NCBI GenBank assembly: GCA_965276815.1
Contig: CBDIBE010000010.1
Location: forward strand, 655,932 to 719,931
DNA from: JAVVHH01 sp965276815
GTDB taxonomy: Bacteria > Pseudomonadota > Alphaproteobacteria > Acetobacterales > Acetobacteraceae
Reading direction: 5' to 3'
Length of the DNA stretch: 64,000 nucleotides
The notes below the pieces were generated by a model, which was given only the letters and a program-made list of their open reading frames with translations, was not told the DNA's origin and searched no databases. The position numbers and the translations under genes are program-made. How positions within the stretch are numbered: the first letter of the stretch is position 1; every line of letters begins with the position of its first letter. Shown here in pieces: positions 16,920 through 25,303 of this stretch.

Positions 16920-17894
16920 GTGAGCCCGCACCGGACCTTCCACGAGGCGCTTCGCCGCAAGCATCGGTTCCGGTTTGCAGAAATCCTGCCGCTTGTGGCG
17001 TTGCTCGCGGTCCCGCTCCTGGGCTCCGATTATTACGCGCTCGGGACCCAGATCGTCGTTACTGTCATCTTCGCGCTCTCGCTCGACTTGCTCGTTGGCT
17101 ATGCGGGGATCGTGACGCTTGGGCATTCCGTGTTCTTCGGGCTGGGCGCCTACGCGACCGGCATTGCCTCGGTGCGTGGCTGGGGCGAGCCGCTGAGCGG
17201 CCTGCTGATCGGCGCGGCCGCGGGTGCTGCGGCCGGTGCATTGCTGGGCGCCGTCGTGCTGCGCACCGCAAAATTCACACTGCTGATGCTGACGCTCAGC
17301 TCCGTGTTTCTGGCGAGCGAAATCGCCAACAAGGCGACGTGGCTGACCGGCGGTGTCGACGGCTTGGTCGGCGTCAACACTTGGCCGGTGCTTGGTCTGT
17401 TCGAATTCGATCTGTTCGGCCGGCTCGCCTATGCTTATGCGTCGGCGATCCTTGTGCTCGCCTGGTGCGGCATGCGCTGGCTGGTGCACGCCCCGTTCGG
17501 CCAATCGATCATGGCGATCCGCGACAATCCGGGCCGGGCGACCGCGATCGGCATCCAGGTCCACCCGCGTCTGGTGCTGGTCTATGCGATTTCGTGTGGC
17601 TTGGCCGGGCTGGCGGGCGCTCTGCAGGCGGAGATCAACCAGTTCGCCGGGCTCAAGGATATTGGATTCGAGCTGTCGGCGACCATCCTCGTCATGCTCG
17701 CCCTAGGTGGCGCCGGGCGCCTCTATGGCGCGGTGGTTGGACCCGTTGCCTATCTCATCGCGCAGGACGTCTTGTCGAAAGACAATCCGGTGCTCTGGCA
17801 ACTCTGGCTGGGCGTGCTGATCGTACTCGTCGTGCTGTTCGCACCCGGCGGCATCCTCGGCATCGTCGACTGTGTCGCGAGAGTGCGGGGTTGA
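16920..17894 (+). CDS. livM: LivM-type ABC transporter permease (transporter 2), 324 aa
   Basis: The family block LDLLVGYAGIVTLGHSVFFGLGAYATG is followed by about nine hydrophobic segments and SIMAIRDNPGRATAIGI, the cytoplasmic loop typical of LivM proteins. It pairs with LivH in the inner membrane. The start is GTG at 16920, three bases after the livH stop. The gene ends with TGA at 17892-17894, embedded in the TTG start of livG. In contrast to transporters 1 and 3 of this window, permease and ATPase are not fused here. Confidence 0.9.
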   Translation: MSPHRTFHEALRRKHRFRFAEILPLVALLAVPLLGSDYYALGTQIVVTVIFALSLDLLVGYAGIVTLGHSVFFGLGAYATGIASVRGWGEPLSGLLIGAAAGAAAGALLGAVVLRTAKFTLLMLTLSSVFLASEIANKATWLTGGVDGLVGVNTWPVLGLFEFDLFGRLAYAYASAILVLAWCGMRWLVHAPFGQSIMAIRDNPGRATAIGIQVHPRLVLVYAISCGLAGLAGALQAEINQFAGLKDIGFELSATILVMLALGGAGRLYGAVVGPVAYLIAQDVLSKDNPVLWQLWLGVLIVLVVLFAPGGILGIVDCVARVRG

Positions 17895-18633
17895 TAGCGG
17901 CGCTCACGCTCGAGAGCTTGGTTATGCGGTTCGGCGGGCTGGCCGTGACCAATGACGTGTCGCTCAGCCTGGAACAGGGCGCCCGCCACGCTCTCATCGG
18001 CCCGAACGGGGCTGGCAAGACGACGCTGGTCAATTTGGTGGCCGGGCATTTGCGGCCGCACAGCGGCACGATCCGCCTTGCTGGCCGCGACGTGACCACG
18101 CTGCCGCCCCATCGCCGGACGCGGCTCGGCCTGGTGCGCAATTTCCAAGTGACGAACCTGTTTGCGAGCTTCTCAGCCTTCGAGAATATCGCCCTTGCCG
18201 TGGCCGAGCGCGACCGGAGCGGCTTGTCGCTGCGCGGGCGGCGGGGCTTTGCCGCCGGCGTGGCGGACGAGGCCGAGGCGATCGGGCGACGGATCGGGCT
18301 CGGCGAGGTCGGGACCACACTGGTCCGTGATCTCGCCTACGGGCAGCAGCGCTTGGTTGAGCTCGCCGTGGCGCTGGCATTGCGGCCGCGCGTGCTGGTG
18401 CTCGACGAGCCGGCCGCCGGGCTGCCGGCCGCGGATCATGCCGTCATCCTCGGCGCGCTCGACGCGCTGCCCGCAGAAGTGGCCGTCCTGCTGATCGAAC
18501 ATGATATGCAACTCGTCTTCCGCTTTGCCCGCGAGATCACCGTGCTGGCGGAGGGCCGGGTGATCGCACGGGGCAGTCCCGACCTCGTCCGCGCCGACAG
18601 GCTGGTGCGGGCCGCGTATTTGGGATCGCGCGC

Positions 18634-18637
<4 letters not shown>
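17891..18637 (+). CDS. livG: LivG-type ABC transporter ATP-binding protein (transporter 2), 248 aa
   Basis: This is an ABC ATPase with Walker A GPNGAGKTTLVN, signature LAYGQQRLVELAVAL and Walker B VLVLDEPAAGLP, followed by VLLIEHDMQLVF and the LivG-type ending RAAYLGS. The frame is open far upstream through livM, but homology begins at LIAALTLESLVMRFGG, so the start is the TTG at 17891. It overlaps the livM stop as TTGA, a strong indication of translational coupling. It drives transport together with LivF. The start choice is inferred from homology and overlap. Confidence 0.88.
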
Positions 18638-19332
<695 letters not shown>

Positions 19333-19355
19333 GCCGTGGCAGACCGGGGGGTGGG

Positions 19356-19928
19356 ATGACGAAGCGGCGGATCATCGTGGGCATCAGCGGCGCGTCCGGC
19401 GTGATCTATGGCGTCAGCATGCTGCGGAAGTTGCGGCAGGCCGGGATCGAAACCCATCTGGTGATGAGCCGGTCAGCGCAGGTCACGCTCGGTTATGAGA
19501 CCGATCTGAAAGTTGCGGATGTGGTCGCCTTGGCCGACAAGTCCTACGCGCAGACCGATATCGGCGCCGCGATCTCCAGCGGCTCGTTCCGGACCTTGGG
19601 CATGGTGATCGCGCCCTGCTCGATGCGCAGCTTGGGCGAGATTGCGACTTGCGTCAGCTCGTCGCTGCTGACCCGGGCGGCCGACGTGGTGCTGAAGGAG
19701 CGGCGGCTTCTCGTGCTGATGGTGCGCGAGACGCCGCTGCATCTCGGCCATTTGCGCGCGATGGTCGCCGTGACCGAGATGGGAGCGATCATCTATCCGC
19801 CGGTCCCGGCGCTTTATGCGAAACCGAAGACGATCGAGGAGATGGTGGACCAGTCGGTAGGGCGGGTGCTCGACCTATTCGATATCGACCTGGGCTCGGT
19901 GCATCGCTGGCGCGACACGGAAGCGTAG
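19356..19928 (+). CDS. ubiX: UbiX-like flavin prenyltransferase, 190 aa
   Basis: The sequence MTKRRIIVGISGASGVIYGVSML is the flavin-binding N-terminus of the UbiX/Pad1 family. SSGSFRTLGMVIAPCSMRSLGEIA and RRLLVLMVRETPLHLGHLRAM match the central catalytic and phosphate-binding blocks. The family transfers dimethylallyl phosphate to FMN to make prenylated FMN, the cofactor of UbiD-type (de)carboxylases. No UbiD is in the window. The frame extends to a GTG at 19329 overlapping the livF stop, but the ATG at 19356 with a GGGGGGTGGG purine run before it fits the family start. Position at the end of a Liv operon suggests service to an aromatic-acid pathway rather than, or in addition to, ubiquinone synthesis. 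Confidence 0.85.
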   Translation: MTKRRIIVGISGASGVIYGVSMLRKLRQAGIETHLVMSRSAQVTLGYETDLKVADVVALADKSYAQTDIGAAISSGSFRTLGMVIAPCSMRSLGEIATCVSSSLLTRAADVVLKERRLLVLMVRETPLHLGHLRAMVAVTEMGAIIYPPVPALYAKPKTIEEMVDQSVGRVLDLFDIDLGSVHRWRDTEA

Positions 19929-19931
19929 CGC

Positions 19932-20180
19932 CTAGTACGGCCGGCGGACGACGACCGCTCCGCGCGGGCCTGCGCAGCCGGCGCGATAGGGTCCGGACGC
20001 GCAACCGCCGCCGCGTCCGTAATAGGGCGCATGATAGGGCCGGCGCGCCACGACGGCGCCGTTCGGCCCGGCGCAGCCGGCACGATAGACGCCGCGCGCG
20101 CAAACAATCGCGTTGGCATCAGGTAGGGCGAGCACGAACGTCGCCAGCGCAGCCATCGTTGCTAGAGTTATCCGCTTCAT
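19932..20180 (-). CDS. Small secreted Cys/Gly/Tyr-rich repeat protein, 82 aa
   Basis: A signal peptide (MKRITLATMAALATFVLALPDANA) precedes a mature peptide built from two near-identical units. Each has a Cys, then YRAGCAGP, G-A-V-V and RRPY; the units are VYRAGCAGPNGAVVARRPY and PYRAGCAGPRGAVVVRRPY. The protein ends exactly at the second RRPY. Four Cys occur in the mature part. The frame extends upstream to 20270, but ATG at 20178-20180 is preceded by GGGAG seven bases away and starts the signal peptide. Similar small proteins are known as uncharacterised secreted proteins in alphaproteobacteria. No function is assigned. It is convergent with ubiX, only three bases away. Confidence 0.6.
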   Translation of the reverse strand: MKRITLATMAALATFVLALPDANAIVCARGVYRAGCAGPNGAVVARRPYHAPYYGRGGGCASGPYRAGCAGPRGAVVVRRPY

Positions 20181-20355
20181 TTTTGAAAGTCTCCCAATCG
20201 CGGCCGGACCCATCCGGCTGGCACTTACAACGATTTTCTCTCGTGCGGAACCCGGCTTGAGCGTCCACAAATGTTACCACGCCTAGCAACCTGTTGCCTG
20301 GGTTTGCGGCGGCGGCCAGACTTGCGGCGTGCAGGCCGAGTCGAGGAGAAGCCAT

Positions 20356-21114
20356 TTGCAATATCTCGAGCCGGAAAATGCAGCGCCGGGCGGCCCCGCC
20401 GAGCCAGTCGCCCGGCCGGGACTGGTCAAGACCCAGCTCGCCGCCGAGACCCTGCGGCTGTACCGCGGCGATTGGGCAGCGTTCGAGCGGTTCTGCCATG
20501 AACGTGGCTCCCCTAGCTTGCCGGCCACGGCAGGTATCGTCTGCGCCTTTCTCGCGCTTCCCGGCGTTGGCCGTGCCGCCTTGGCGCGCCGGCTCGCGGC
20601 GATCGATCAGCGTCACCGTGCGTTCGGCTTGCCGCCGCCGGGCCAGGAACCCGGGGTGCGGGATACGCTGAAAGCGTCGCGCAGGGCCACGCCGCGCCGG
20701 GTCCGGCCCGCGCGACCGTCCCCGTCGCAGCTCGAGGCGATGGCGTTGTCCTGTGGTGGGGACCTTGCGGGGCGCCGGGATCGCGCGCTGCTGCTGCTCG
20801 CGGCCGCCGGGCTGGGTCGCGCGGCGCTGGTCGGGCTGCAAGCCGAGACGCTGCGGTTCGCTGAGCGAAGCCTGCAGCTTGGCGGCAGCGGTCCACCCAT
20901 GGTTATTGGCCGGACGATGCGGACGGACGTCTGCCCGGTGCGGGCCGTGGAGGAGTGGCTCCATGTCTCCGCCACGCGTTACGGGCCGGTGTTTCGAAAA
21001 GTCGATCGCTGGGGCAATGTCGAGCACGCGGCGCTCGGCACAGACGCGGTCCGCCGCATCCTGGCGCGGCGCTCGGGCACCGCCAAGCCACGAACGGCGC
21101 AAAAACCCGCGTGA
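20356..21114 (+). CDS. Tyrosine-recombinase-like protein lacking catalytic residues, 252 aa
   Basis: Residues about 25-105 look like the SAM-like core-binding domain of tyrosine recombinases (AAETLRLYRGDWAAFERFCHE and IDQRHRAFGLPPPG). Then GRRDRALLLLAAAGLGRAALVGLQAE resembles the start of the catalytic domain. The expected catalytic Arg (as in GLRxSEL) is replaced, reading GLGRAAL. The H-x-x-R and Tyr boxes are absent because the protein ends soon after RYGPVF..LGTDAVRRILARRSG. It is thus probably a non-catalytic DNA-binding derivative. TTG at 20356 is preferred, with GAGGAG at 20343-20348; an in-frame GTG at 20329 lacks a site. It overlaps the next gene by GTGA, forming a coupled operon with the ScpA-like gene. 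Confidence 0.6.
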   Translation: MQYLEPENAAPGGPAEPVARPGLVKTQLAAETLRLYRGDWAAFERFCHERGSPSLPATAGIVCAFLALPGVGRAALARRLAAIDQRHRAFGLPPPGQEPGVRDTLKASRRATPRRVRPARPSPSQLEAMALSCGGDLAGRRDRALLLLAAAGLGRAALVGLQAETLRFAERSLQLGGSGPPMVIGRTMRTDVCPVRAVEEWLHVSATRYGPVFRKVDRWGNVEHAALGTDAVRRILARRSGTAKPRTAQKPA

Positions 21115-21701
21115 TTATGGAGCTGGCCGCGACGCATGCGCCGGTTGCCGCGGCGCACACGGACTGGCTGCACCACCTGCTGCGGATCGGCGGCCCCCCA
21201 TCGGCGATTGCGGCGTTTGGCGAGACGGCGGCCGGGGCCGGGACCATCCCGTGGGATCTCGACCTCGACAGTCTCGAGGAGGACTGGTTCAACCGGCTCG
21301 TCTCGCCGCCGGCGCCGCAGCGGCGCAGCTTGAGCCTCGAGGGCGCGCGAATGCTCGCCGGGCAATTGCGCGAAGCCGTCGCCCGCCGGCATGCGCTGGC
21401 CGTCGCCGAGGTTGGAAGCAGCCAGGCCTGCGCGTTTGACCTGCACGCGCTCGTGCCGGTGCCGGAGGCGATCCTGCTGTTGGGGCCGGATCATCCCGAA
21501 GCCTTGGCATGGCTCTGGACCCACTGGGGCACCACGCAGGCCTTGCGTCATGTCGCGGTGCAGGCCGCGCCGCGCGGCAGCGAGGCGCTGCACATCGAAT
21601 TCTGGTCGGCGGATTGGACGCCGTGGCGGGCGCTGACGACGGTGCGCGATCGCTGGCCGGGCCTGCAGTGGCAGGTCACGCCGAGCTACGAGCCGCCGTG
21701 A
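21111..21701 (+). CDS. Unknown protein linked to ScpA, 196 aa
   Basis: No family was recognised. The protein is soluble, rich in Trp and Ala, and contains WLHHLLRIGGPPSAIAAFGE near the N-terminus, HALVPVPEAILLLGPDHPEALAWLWTHWG in the middle, and ends WQVTPSYEPP. The C-terminal half (LRHVAVQAAP, LHIEFWSADWTPWRAL) could form an alternating alpha/beta fold. The GTG at 21111 overlaps the stop of the recombinase-like gene (GTGA); an ATG at 21117 is an alternative. Its own stop overlaps the GTG of the ScpA-like gene in the same way, so translation of all three is likely coupled. A role in chromosome organisation is inferred only from that linkage. Confidence 0.65.
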   Translation: MIMELAATHAPVAAAHTDWLHHLLRIGGPPSAIAAFGETAAGAGTIPWDLDLDSLEEDWFNRLVSPPAPQRRSLSLEGARMLAGQLREAVARRHALAVAEVGSSQACAFDLHALVPVPEAILLLGPDHPEALAWLWTHWGTTQALRHVAVQAAPRGSEALHIEFWSADWTPWRALTTVRDRWPGLQWQVTPSYEPP

Positions 21702-22492
21702 ACGACCTCGTTGCCCCGTGGGAAGAAGACGCGCCGGCGCGCGACGCGAGCTCGGCGCCGGTGCTGTCGATCGAGGGGTTCGAAGGGCCGCTCGACTGGC
21801 TGCTCGAGATGGCGGGCATGCAGCGGATCGAGTTGGCGAAACTCTCCATCCTGGCGCTGGTCGAGGCGTTCATGCAGGCCCTCGACGACGCGCTTGCGCA
21901 ACGGCAGGGCACGCCGTTCGACCTGGCGCGCTGGGGCGACTGGACCGTGATGGCGGCGCATATCGCGCTTCTGCGCTCGCGCCTGCTATTGCCGCCCGAT
22001 GCGCCTGAGGCCCGTGCCGCCCAGGAAGAGGCTGAGGCATGGCGGCACCAGCTCCTCACCCGCGCGGCGATCCGGTCCGCCGCCGACTGGCTGGCGCGAC
22101 AGCCGCAACTTGGGCGCGACGTGTTTGCCCGCGGGCAGCCCGAGACCGGCGCGGCTGGCCAACGCCGGTCGCTCGACATCACCGACCTGTTCCGCGCCTG
22201 CCTCGTCGCGCTGCGGTTGCCGGAGTACGGGAAGGCGTTTCGGCCGCTGCCGCCGAGGCTCTGGCTCATCACCGATGCGATCGGGCGGATCCGCCGCATG
22301 TTGGGGGAGGGGTGGGGCGGCGGTGAGTTGCGGGGCTTGCTGCCGCGCTTGCGGGCGGGGCCTGAACATGAGCTGCGTTGCCGGGCGGCGGTGGCCAGCA
22401 CGCTGGTCGCTGGCTTGGAGCTGGCTCGCGAGGGCGCGCTCGGGCTGGAGCAGCGGCGCCCCTGGTATTCGGTCCGCGTCCGCCGGCTCTAG
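21698..22492 (+). CDS. scpA: ScpA-type kleisin (segregation and condensation protein A), 264 aa
   Basis: The diagnostic kleisin N-terminus SIEGFEGPLDWLLEMAGMQRIELAKLSILALVEAF is present, followed by MAAHIALLRSRLLLP, as in bacterial ScpA. The C-terminal winged-helix region is represented by LPRLRAGPEHELRCRAAVASTLVAGLELAREGAL. ScpA bridges the two SMC heads in the condensin complex, usually together with ScpB. No scpB follows here; the gene ends at a TAG that belongs to the dispersed repeat at 22490. The GTG start at 21698 overlaps the previous stop. This could be the housekeeping scpA, or a second copy dedicated to the unusual operon; the window cannot decide. Confidence 0.82.
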   Translation: MNDLVAPWEEDAPARDASSAPVLSIEGFEGPLDWLLEMAGMQRIELAKLSILALVEAFMQALDDALAQRQGTPFDLARWGDWTVMAAHIALLRSRLLLPPDAPEARAAQEEAEAWRHQLLTRAAIRSAADWLARQPQLGRDVFARGQPETGAAGQRRSLDITDLFRACLVALRLPEYGKAFRPLPPRLWLITDAIGRIRRMLGEGWGGGELRGLLPRLRAGPEHELRCRAAVASTLVAGLELAREGALGLEQRRPWYSVRVRRL

Positions 22493-22608
22493 ACCGCTAT
22501 CGCCCTGACTGTGTCAGGGCGGCGGTCTAGCTACTTTTGGTGGCGAGCAACTTTGTCGCATGACTGGCGTCGCTGTCGGGATTCCAGTCAAGGCGACGTT
22601 GCTCTAGC
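22490..22608. repeat. Double-hairpin intergenic repeat, copy B
   Basis: Nearly identical over about 118 bases to the copy at 53911-54028. The first hairpin has arms TAGACCGCTATCGCCCTGA and TCAGGGCGGCGGTCTA around TGTG. The second is a long imperfect hairpin in which GAGCAACTTTGTCGCATGACTGG pairs with the run CCAGTCAAGGCGACGTTGCTC near 22596; it closes with GCTCTAGC. The first TAG is the stop codon of scpA. Position between scpA and the next promoter suggests terminator use, but sequence conservation between two distant copies points to a dispersed element rather than an ordinary terminator. Confidence 0.85.
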
Positions 22609-22678
22609 ATCAGCGCGGAGACGCGATTTGAGCGGGGCGGCCGTTCCTGGCACGCTAGGCCTCAGGAGGACACGCGCG

Positions 22679-24355
22679 ATGAACGAGATGACGCCCGCAG
22701 TCAGGGGCGATGAACAGGCGATCGTCGGGCTTTGCTCGGACGGGCTGGCGGCGGCCGAGCGGCTGCTCGGCGCGTCGCGCAACGCCATCGCGCAAAAAGT
22801 CGCGCCCGGCGGCAAGCTGCAACCGGCGCTGCTGGACGCCAACCAATTCGCGCTGCACGGCTTCGCGTGGCAATCGACCTATGTCGAGGCGTTGCGGCGG
22901 ACGCTGCACTGGGCGCGGGCGCTGCACGATGACGGGCGGTTTTCCCCGCTCGAGGCGGCGATCCTGCGCGTGGGCTTCGCGGAGTATCTCGGGCAGTTGG
23001 GCGGCGGCATTCCCATGAGCCAGACCGAGCTGGTCCGCCCCGGCGACCTCGGCGTGCCGCGCGATGTCACACTCGCGTTCCTCACCAGCCCGGTGCTGGA
23101 GCGTCTCGCCGACCCGGCGGCGCTCAACGCCGCGCGCGCCCTGATCGCCGAGGCCGCCACCGCAGGCCGGTTCGGCGATCTCGGACCGGAGGACGAGACG
23201 ACCAGCGCGATCCGCGACCAGTTCACGCGCTTCGCCGACACCGAGATTGCGCCGCATGCCCAAGGCTGGCACCAGCGCGACGAGCTGATCCCGATCGCGC
23301 TGATCGAACAATTGGCGGAGATGGGCGTCTTCGGTCTGACGGTGCCGGAACAGGACGGCGGCGCGGGCCTCGGCAAAATTGCGATGTGCGTGGTGTCCGA
23401 GGCGCTGAGCCGGGGCTATATCGGCGTCGGCTCGCTGGGCACGCGGGCGGAGATCGCGGCCGAGCTGATCGGCATCGCCGGCACCAAGGAGCAGAAGGCG
23501 CGCTGGCTGCCGGCGCTGGCGACCGGGTCGGTACTGCCGACGGCGGTGTTCACCGAGCCGAACACGGGCTCCGACCTCGGCAGCTTGCGGACCAGGGCGG
23601 TGCGGGACGGCGACCATTACGTGGTGACCGGCAACAAGACCTGGATCACGCACGGGTCGCGGTCGGACCTGATGACGCTGCTGGTGCGCACGGACCCGGA
23701 GACCGATGGCTATAAGGGTCTGTCCATGCTGCTCGCGGAAAAACAGCGGGGCACCGAAGCTGATCCGTTTCCCACGCCGGGGATGAGCGGCACGGAGATC
23801 CGCGTGCTCGGCTATCGCGGGATGAAGGAATACGAGATCGCTTTCGAGGGTTTTCGCGTGCCGGTCGCCAATTTGCTGGGCGGGGTCGAGGGGCAGGGGT
23901 TCAAGCAGTTGATGGAGACCTTCGAGAGCGCCCGCATCCAGACCGGCGCGCGGGCGCTGGGCGTGGCGCAGAACGCGCTCGAGCTGGCGGCTGCCTACGC
24001 GCGCGACCGCTCGCAGTTTGGCCGGGCGATCGTCGGCTTCCCCCGGGTGGCGGCGAAGATCGCGGCGATGGCGGCCGAGACGATGATGGCGCGGCAATTG
24101 ACCTATTTTGCCGCGCATCAGAAGGATGAGGGCCATCGCTGCGACGTGGAGGCCGGGATGGCGAAGCTGCTGGCGGCGCGCGTGGCCTGGTCGAATGCCG
24201 ACAATGCCGTGCAGATCCATGGCGGGAACGGTTACGCGGTCGAGTATCCCATCAGCCGGGTGCTTTGTGACGCGCGGATCCTGTCGATTTTCGAGGGCGC
24301 GGCCGAGATCCAGGCGCAGGTGATCGCGCGCGGCATCCTTGGCCGCCTGAATTAA
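22679..24355 (+). CDS. mcd: Acyl-CoA dehydrogenase, probably (2S)-methylsuccinyl-CoA dehydrogenase, 558 aa
   Basis: The acyl-CoA dehydrogenase domain begins at about residue 175 and shows PEQDGGAGLGKIAM, TEPNTGSDLGSLRTRA with GNKTWITHG, ARALGVAQNALELA, and IHGGNGYAVEYPISRVLCDARI. It follows an N-terminal extension of about 170 residues containing YLGQLGGGIPMSQTELVRPGDLG. That extension and motif fit the methylsuccinyl-CoA dehydrogenases of the ethylmalonyl-CoA pathway, which oxidise (2S)-methylsuccinyl-CoA to mesaconyl-CoA during C2 assimilation. ATG at 22679 follows AGGAGG at 22664-22669, although the frame is open upstream. It is monocistronic. ACAD membership is certain; the exact substrate is a family-level inference. 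Confidence 0.75.
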   Translation: MNEMTPAVRGDEQAIVGLCSDGLAAAERLLGASRNAIAQKVAPGGKLQPALLDANQFALHGFAWQSTYVEALRRTLHWARALHDDGRFSPLEAAILRVGFAEYLGQLGGGIPMSQTELVRPGDLGVPRDVTLAFLTSPVLERLADPAALNAARALIAEAATAGRFGDLGPEDETTSAIRDQFTRFADTEIAPHAQGWHQRDELIPIALIEQLAEMGVFGLTVPEQDGGAGLGKIAMCVVSEALSRGYIGVGSLGTRAEIAAELIGIAGTKEQKARWLPALATGSVLPTAVFTEPNTGSDLGSLRTRAVRDGDHYVVTGNKTWITHGSRSDLMTLLVRTDPETDGYKGLSMLLAEKQRGTEADPFPTPGMSGTEIRVLGYRGMKEYEIAFEGFRVPVANLLGGVEGQGFKQLMETFESARIQTGARALGVAQNALELAAAYARDRSQFGRAIVGFPRVAAKIAAMAAETMMARQLTYFAAHQKDEGHRCDVEAGMAKLLAARVAWSNADNAVQIHGGNGYAVEYPISRVLCDARILSIFEGAAEIQAQVIARGILGRLN

Positions 24356-24561
24356 CGCACGTCAACGCTGATGGCATTTCTAAACCCGTTGATCGAGTGG
24401 CGGTAATTGCGGTGGCGCCACTGATACAACGAGGCGGGGCAGGGGAAAACTTACTCTGACCGCGACATTAGCAACAAATTGATGTGCTTGTTCTGGCTGC
24501 GACTTGTATCGCCGTCGAGACTGCGCCAGCGTCCCGAACAGCTTCCAAAAGAGGTTTGTAA

Positions 24562-25104
24562 ATGCGTTTGAAGCGTTGTTCTGCCGCCGTCCTGCTGATC
24601 CTGGCAGCCGGCGCGGTTTCACCCGGCCTCGCGTTGGGCGCTCCGATGACCGAAACCTTCGACTTCTCGGCCAGTATCGGGGGAGCAGCCCCCTATCCGA
24701 CGGTGAGCGGCAGCGCGACCGTCACATTCGATGTGGCCGTGGACCAGGACGTGACACCGGTCAACGCCTTCTCCTCCAACTTGCCGGCGAGCTACGGCCC
24801 GTTCTCATTCACGTACGAAGCCGCGCTCAACACAATGCTCATCGGCGACGATTGCACCGGCCTCGGGAGCTGCGCCACTGACTCCGGAGCTGACACGGCG
24901 TCCCTCGGCTTCGAGCTCGACGCGGCGGGTGTGCCGACGGGCGGGATCTCTGTTGTTTACGGAAGTGTCAGCGATGCCGCTAATCTGTTCGAAGGCTCCG
25001 GGACGGTGACCGCCGAGACCGCCATCCCGGAGCCTGCCTCGCTCGCGTTGCTCGGCATGCTCTCGGCGGGATTTGGGCTGATCCGCACAGTTCGCCGGGG
25101 CTAG
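24562..25104 (+). CDS. PEP-CTERM sorted exported protein, 180 aa
   Basis: The signal peptide (MRLKRCSAAVLLILAAGAVSPGLALG) is followed by a beta-rich, Gly/Ser/Thr-rich body (residues about 28-150) with one CTGLGSC pair. The C-terminal PEP-CTERM tripartite signal follows: IPEPAS, a hydrophobic helix LALLGMLSAGFGLI and the basic tail RTVRRG. Such proteins are processed by an exosortase (EpsH/XrtA type) and placed in the envelope or extracellular matrix of exopolysaccharide-producing bacteria. No exosortase gene lies in the window. AAGAGG eleven bases before the ATG may serve as ribosome-binding site. The function of the body is unknown. Confidence 0.82.
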   Translation: MRLKRCSAAVLLILAAGAVSPGLALGAPMTETFDFSASIGGAAPYPTVSGSATVTFDVAVDQDVTPVNAFSSNLPASYGPFSFTYEAALNTMLIGDDCTGLGSCATDSGADTASLGFELDAAGVPTGGISVVYGSVSDAANLFEGSGTVTAETAIPEPASLALLGMLSAGFGLIRTVRRG

Positions 25105-25303
25105 GGGGCTTCCGGCCGTCACCCGGCGGCCATTCTGCCGCCGGACACGGTTGCCTATCGATATACTCCGTGGAACATAGCGCCGATCTGCACGTCGATC
25201 AGTGCTCTCGCCTAGGAACTGCCTATGGCTGGCCGCGGATGTCTGGCGGTAACTCGGCGACGTCGTCTTGCGAACAGCGAGCAACACAGTGAGGCACATC
25301 ACC

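Noticed and set aside
16235..17890. The 552-codon N-terminal part of an open frame running into livG
   Set aside because: It lies over livH and livM in another frame and is Arg/Ala/Gly-rich; the real livG starts with TTG at 17891.
20329..20355. GTG at 20329 as start of the recombinase-like gene
   Set aside because: No ribosome-binding site before it, while TTG at 20356 has GAGGAG at ideal spacing; it remains an alternative.
22490..22608. Reading the double-hairpin repeat as an integron attC site
   Set aside because: No GTTRRRY core, no integron integrase and no cassette array; copies lie singly between housekeeping-type genes.
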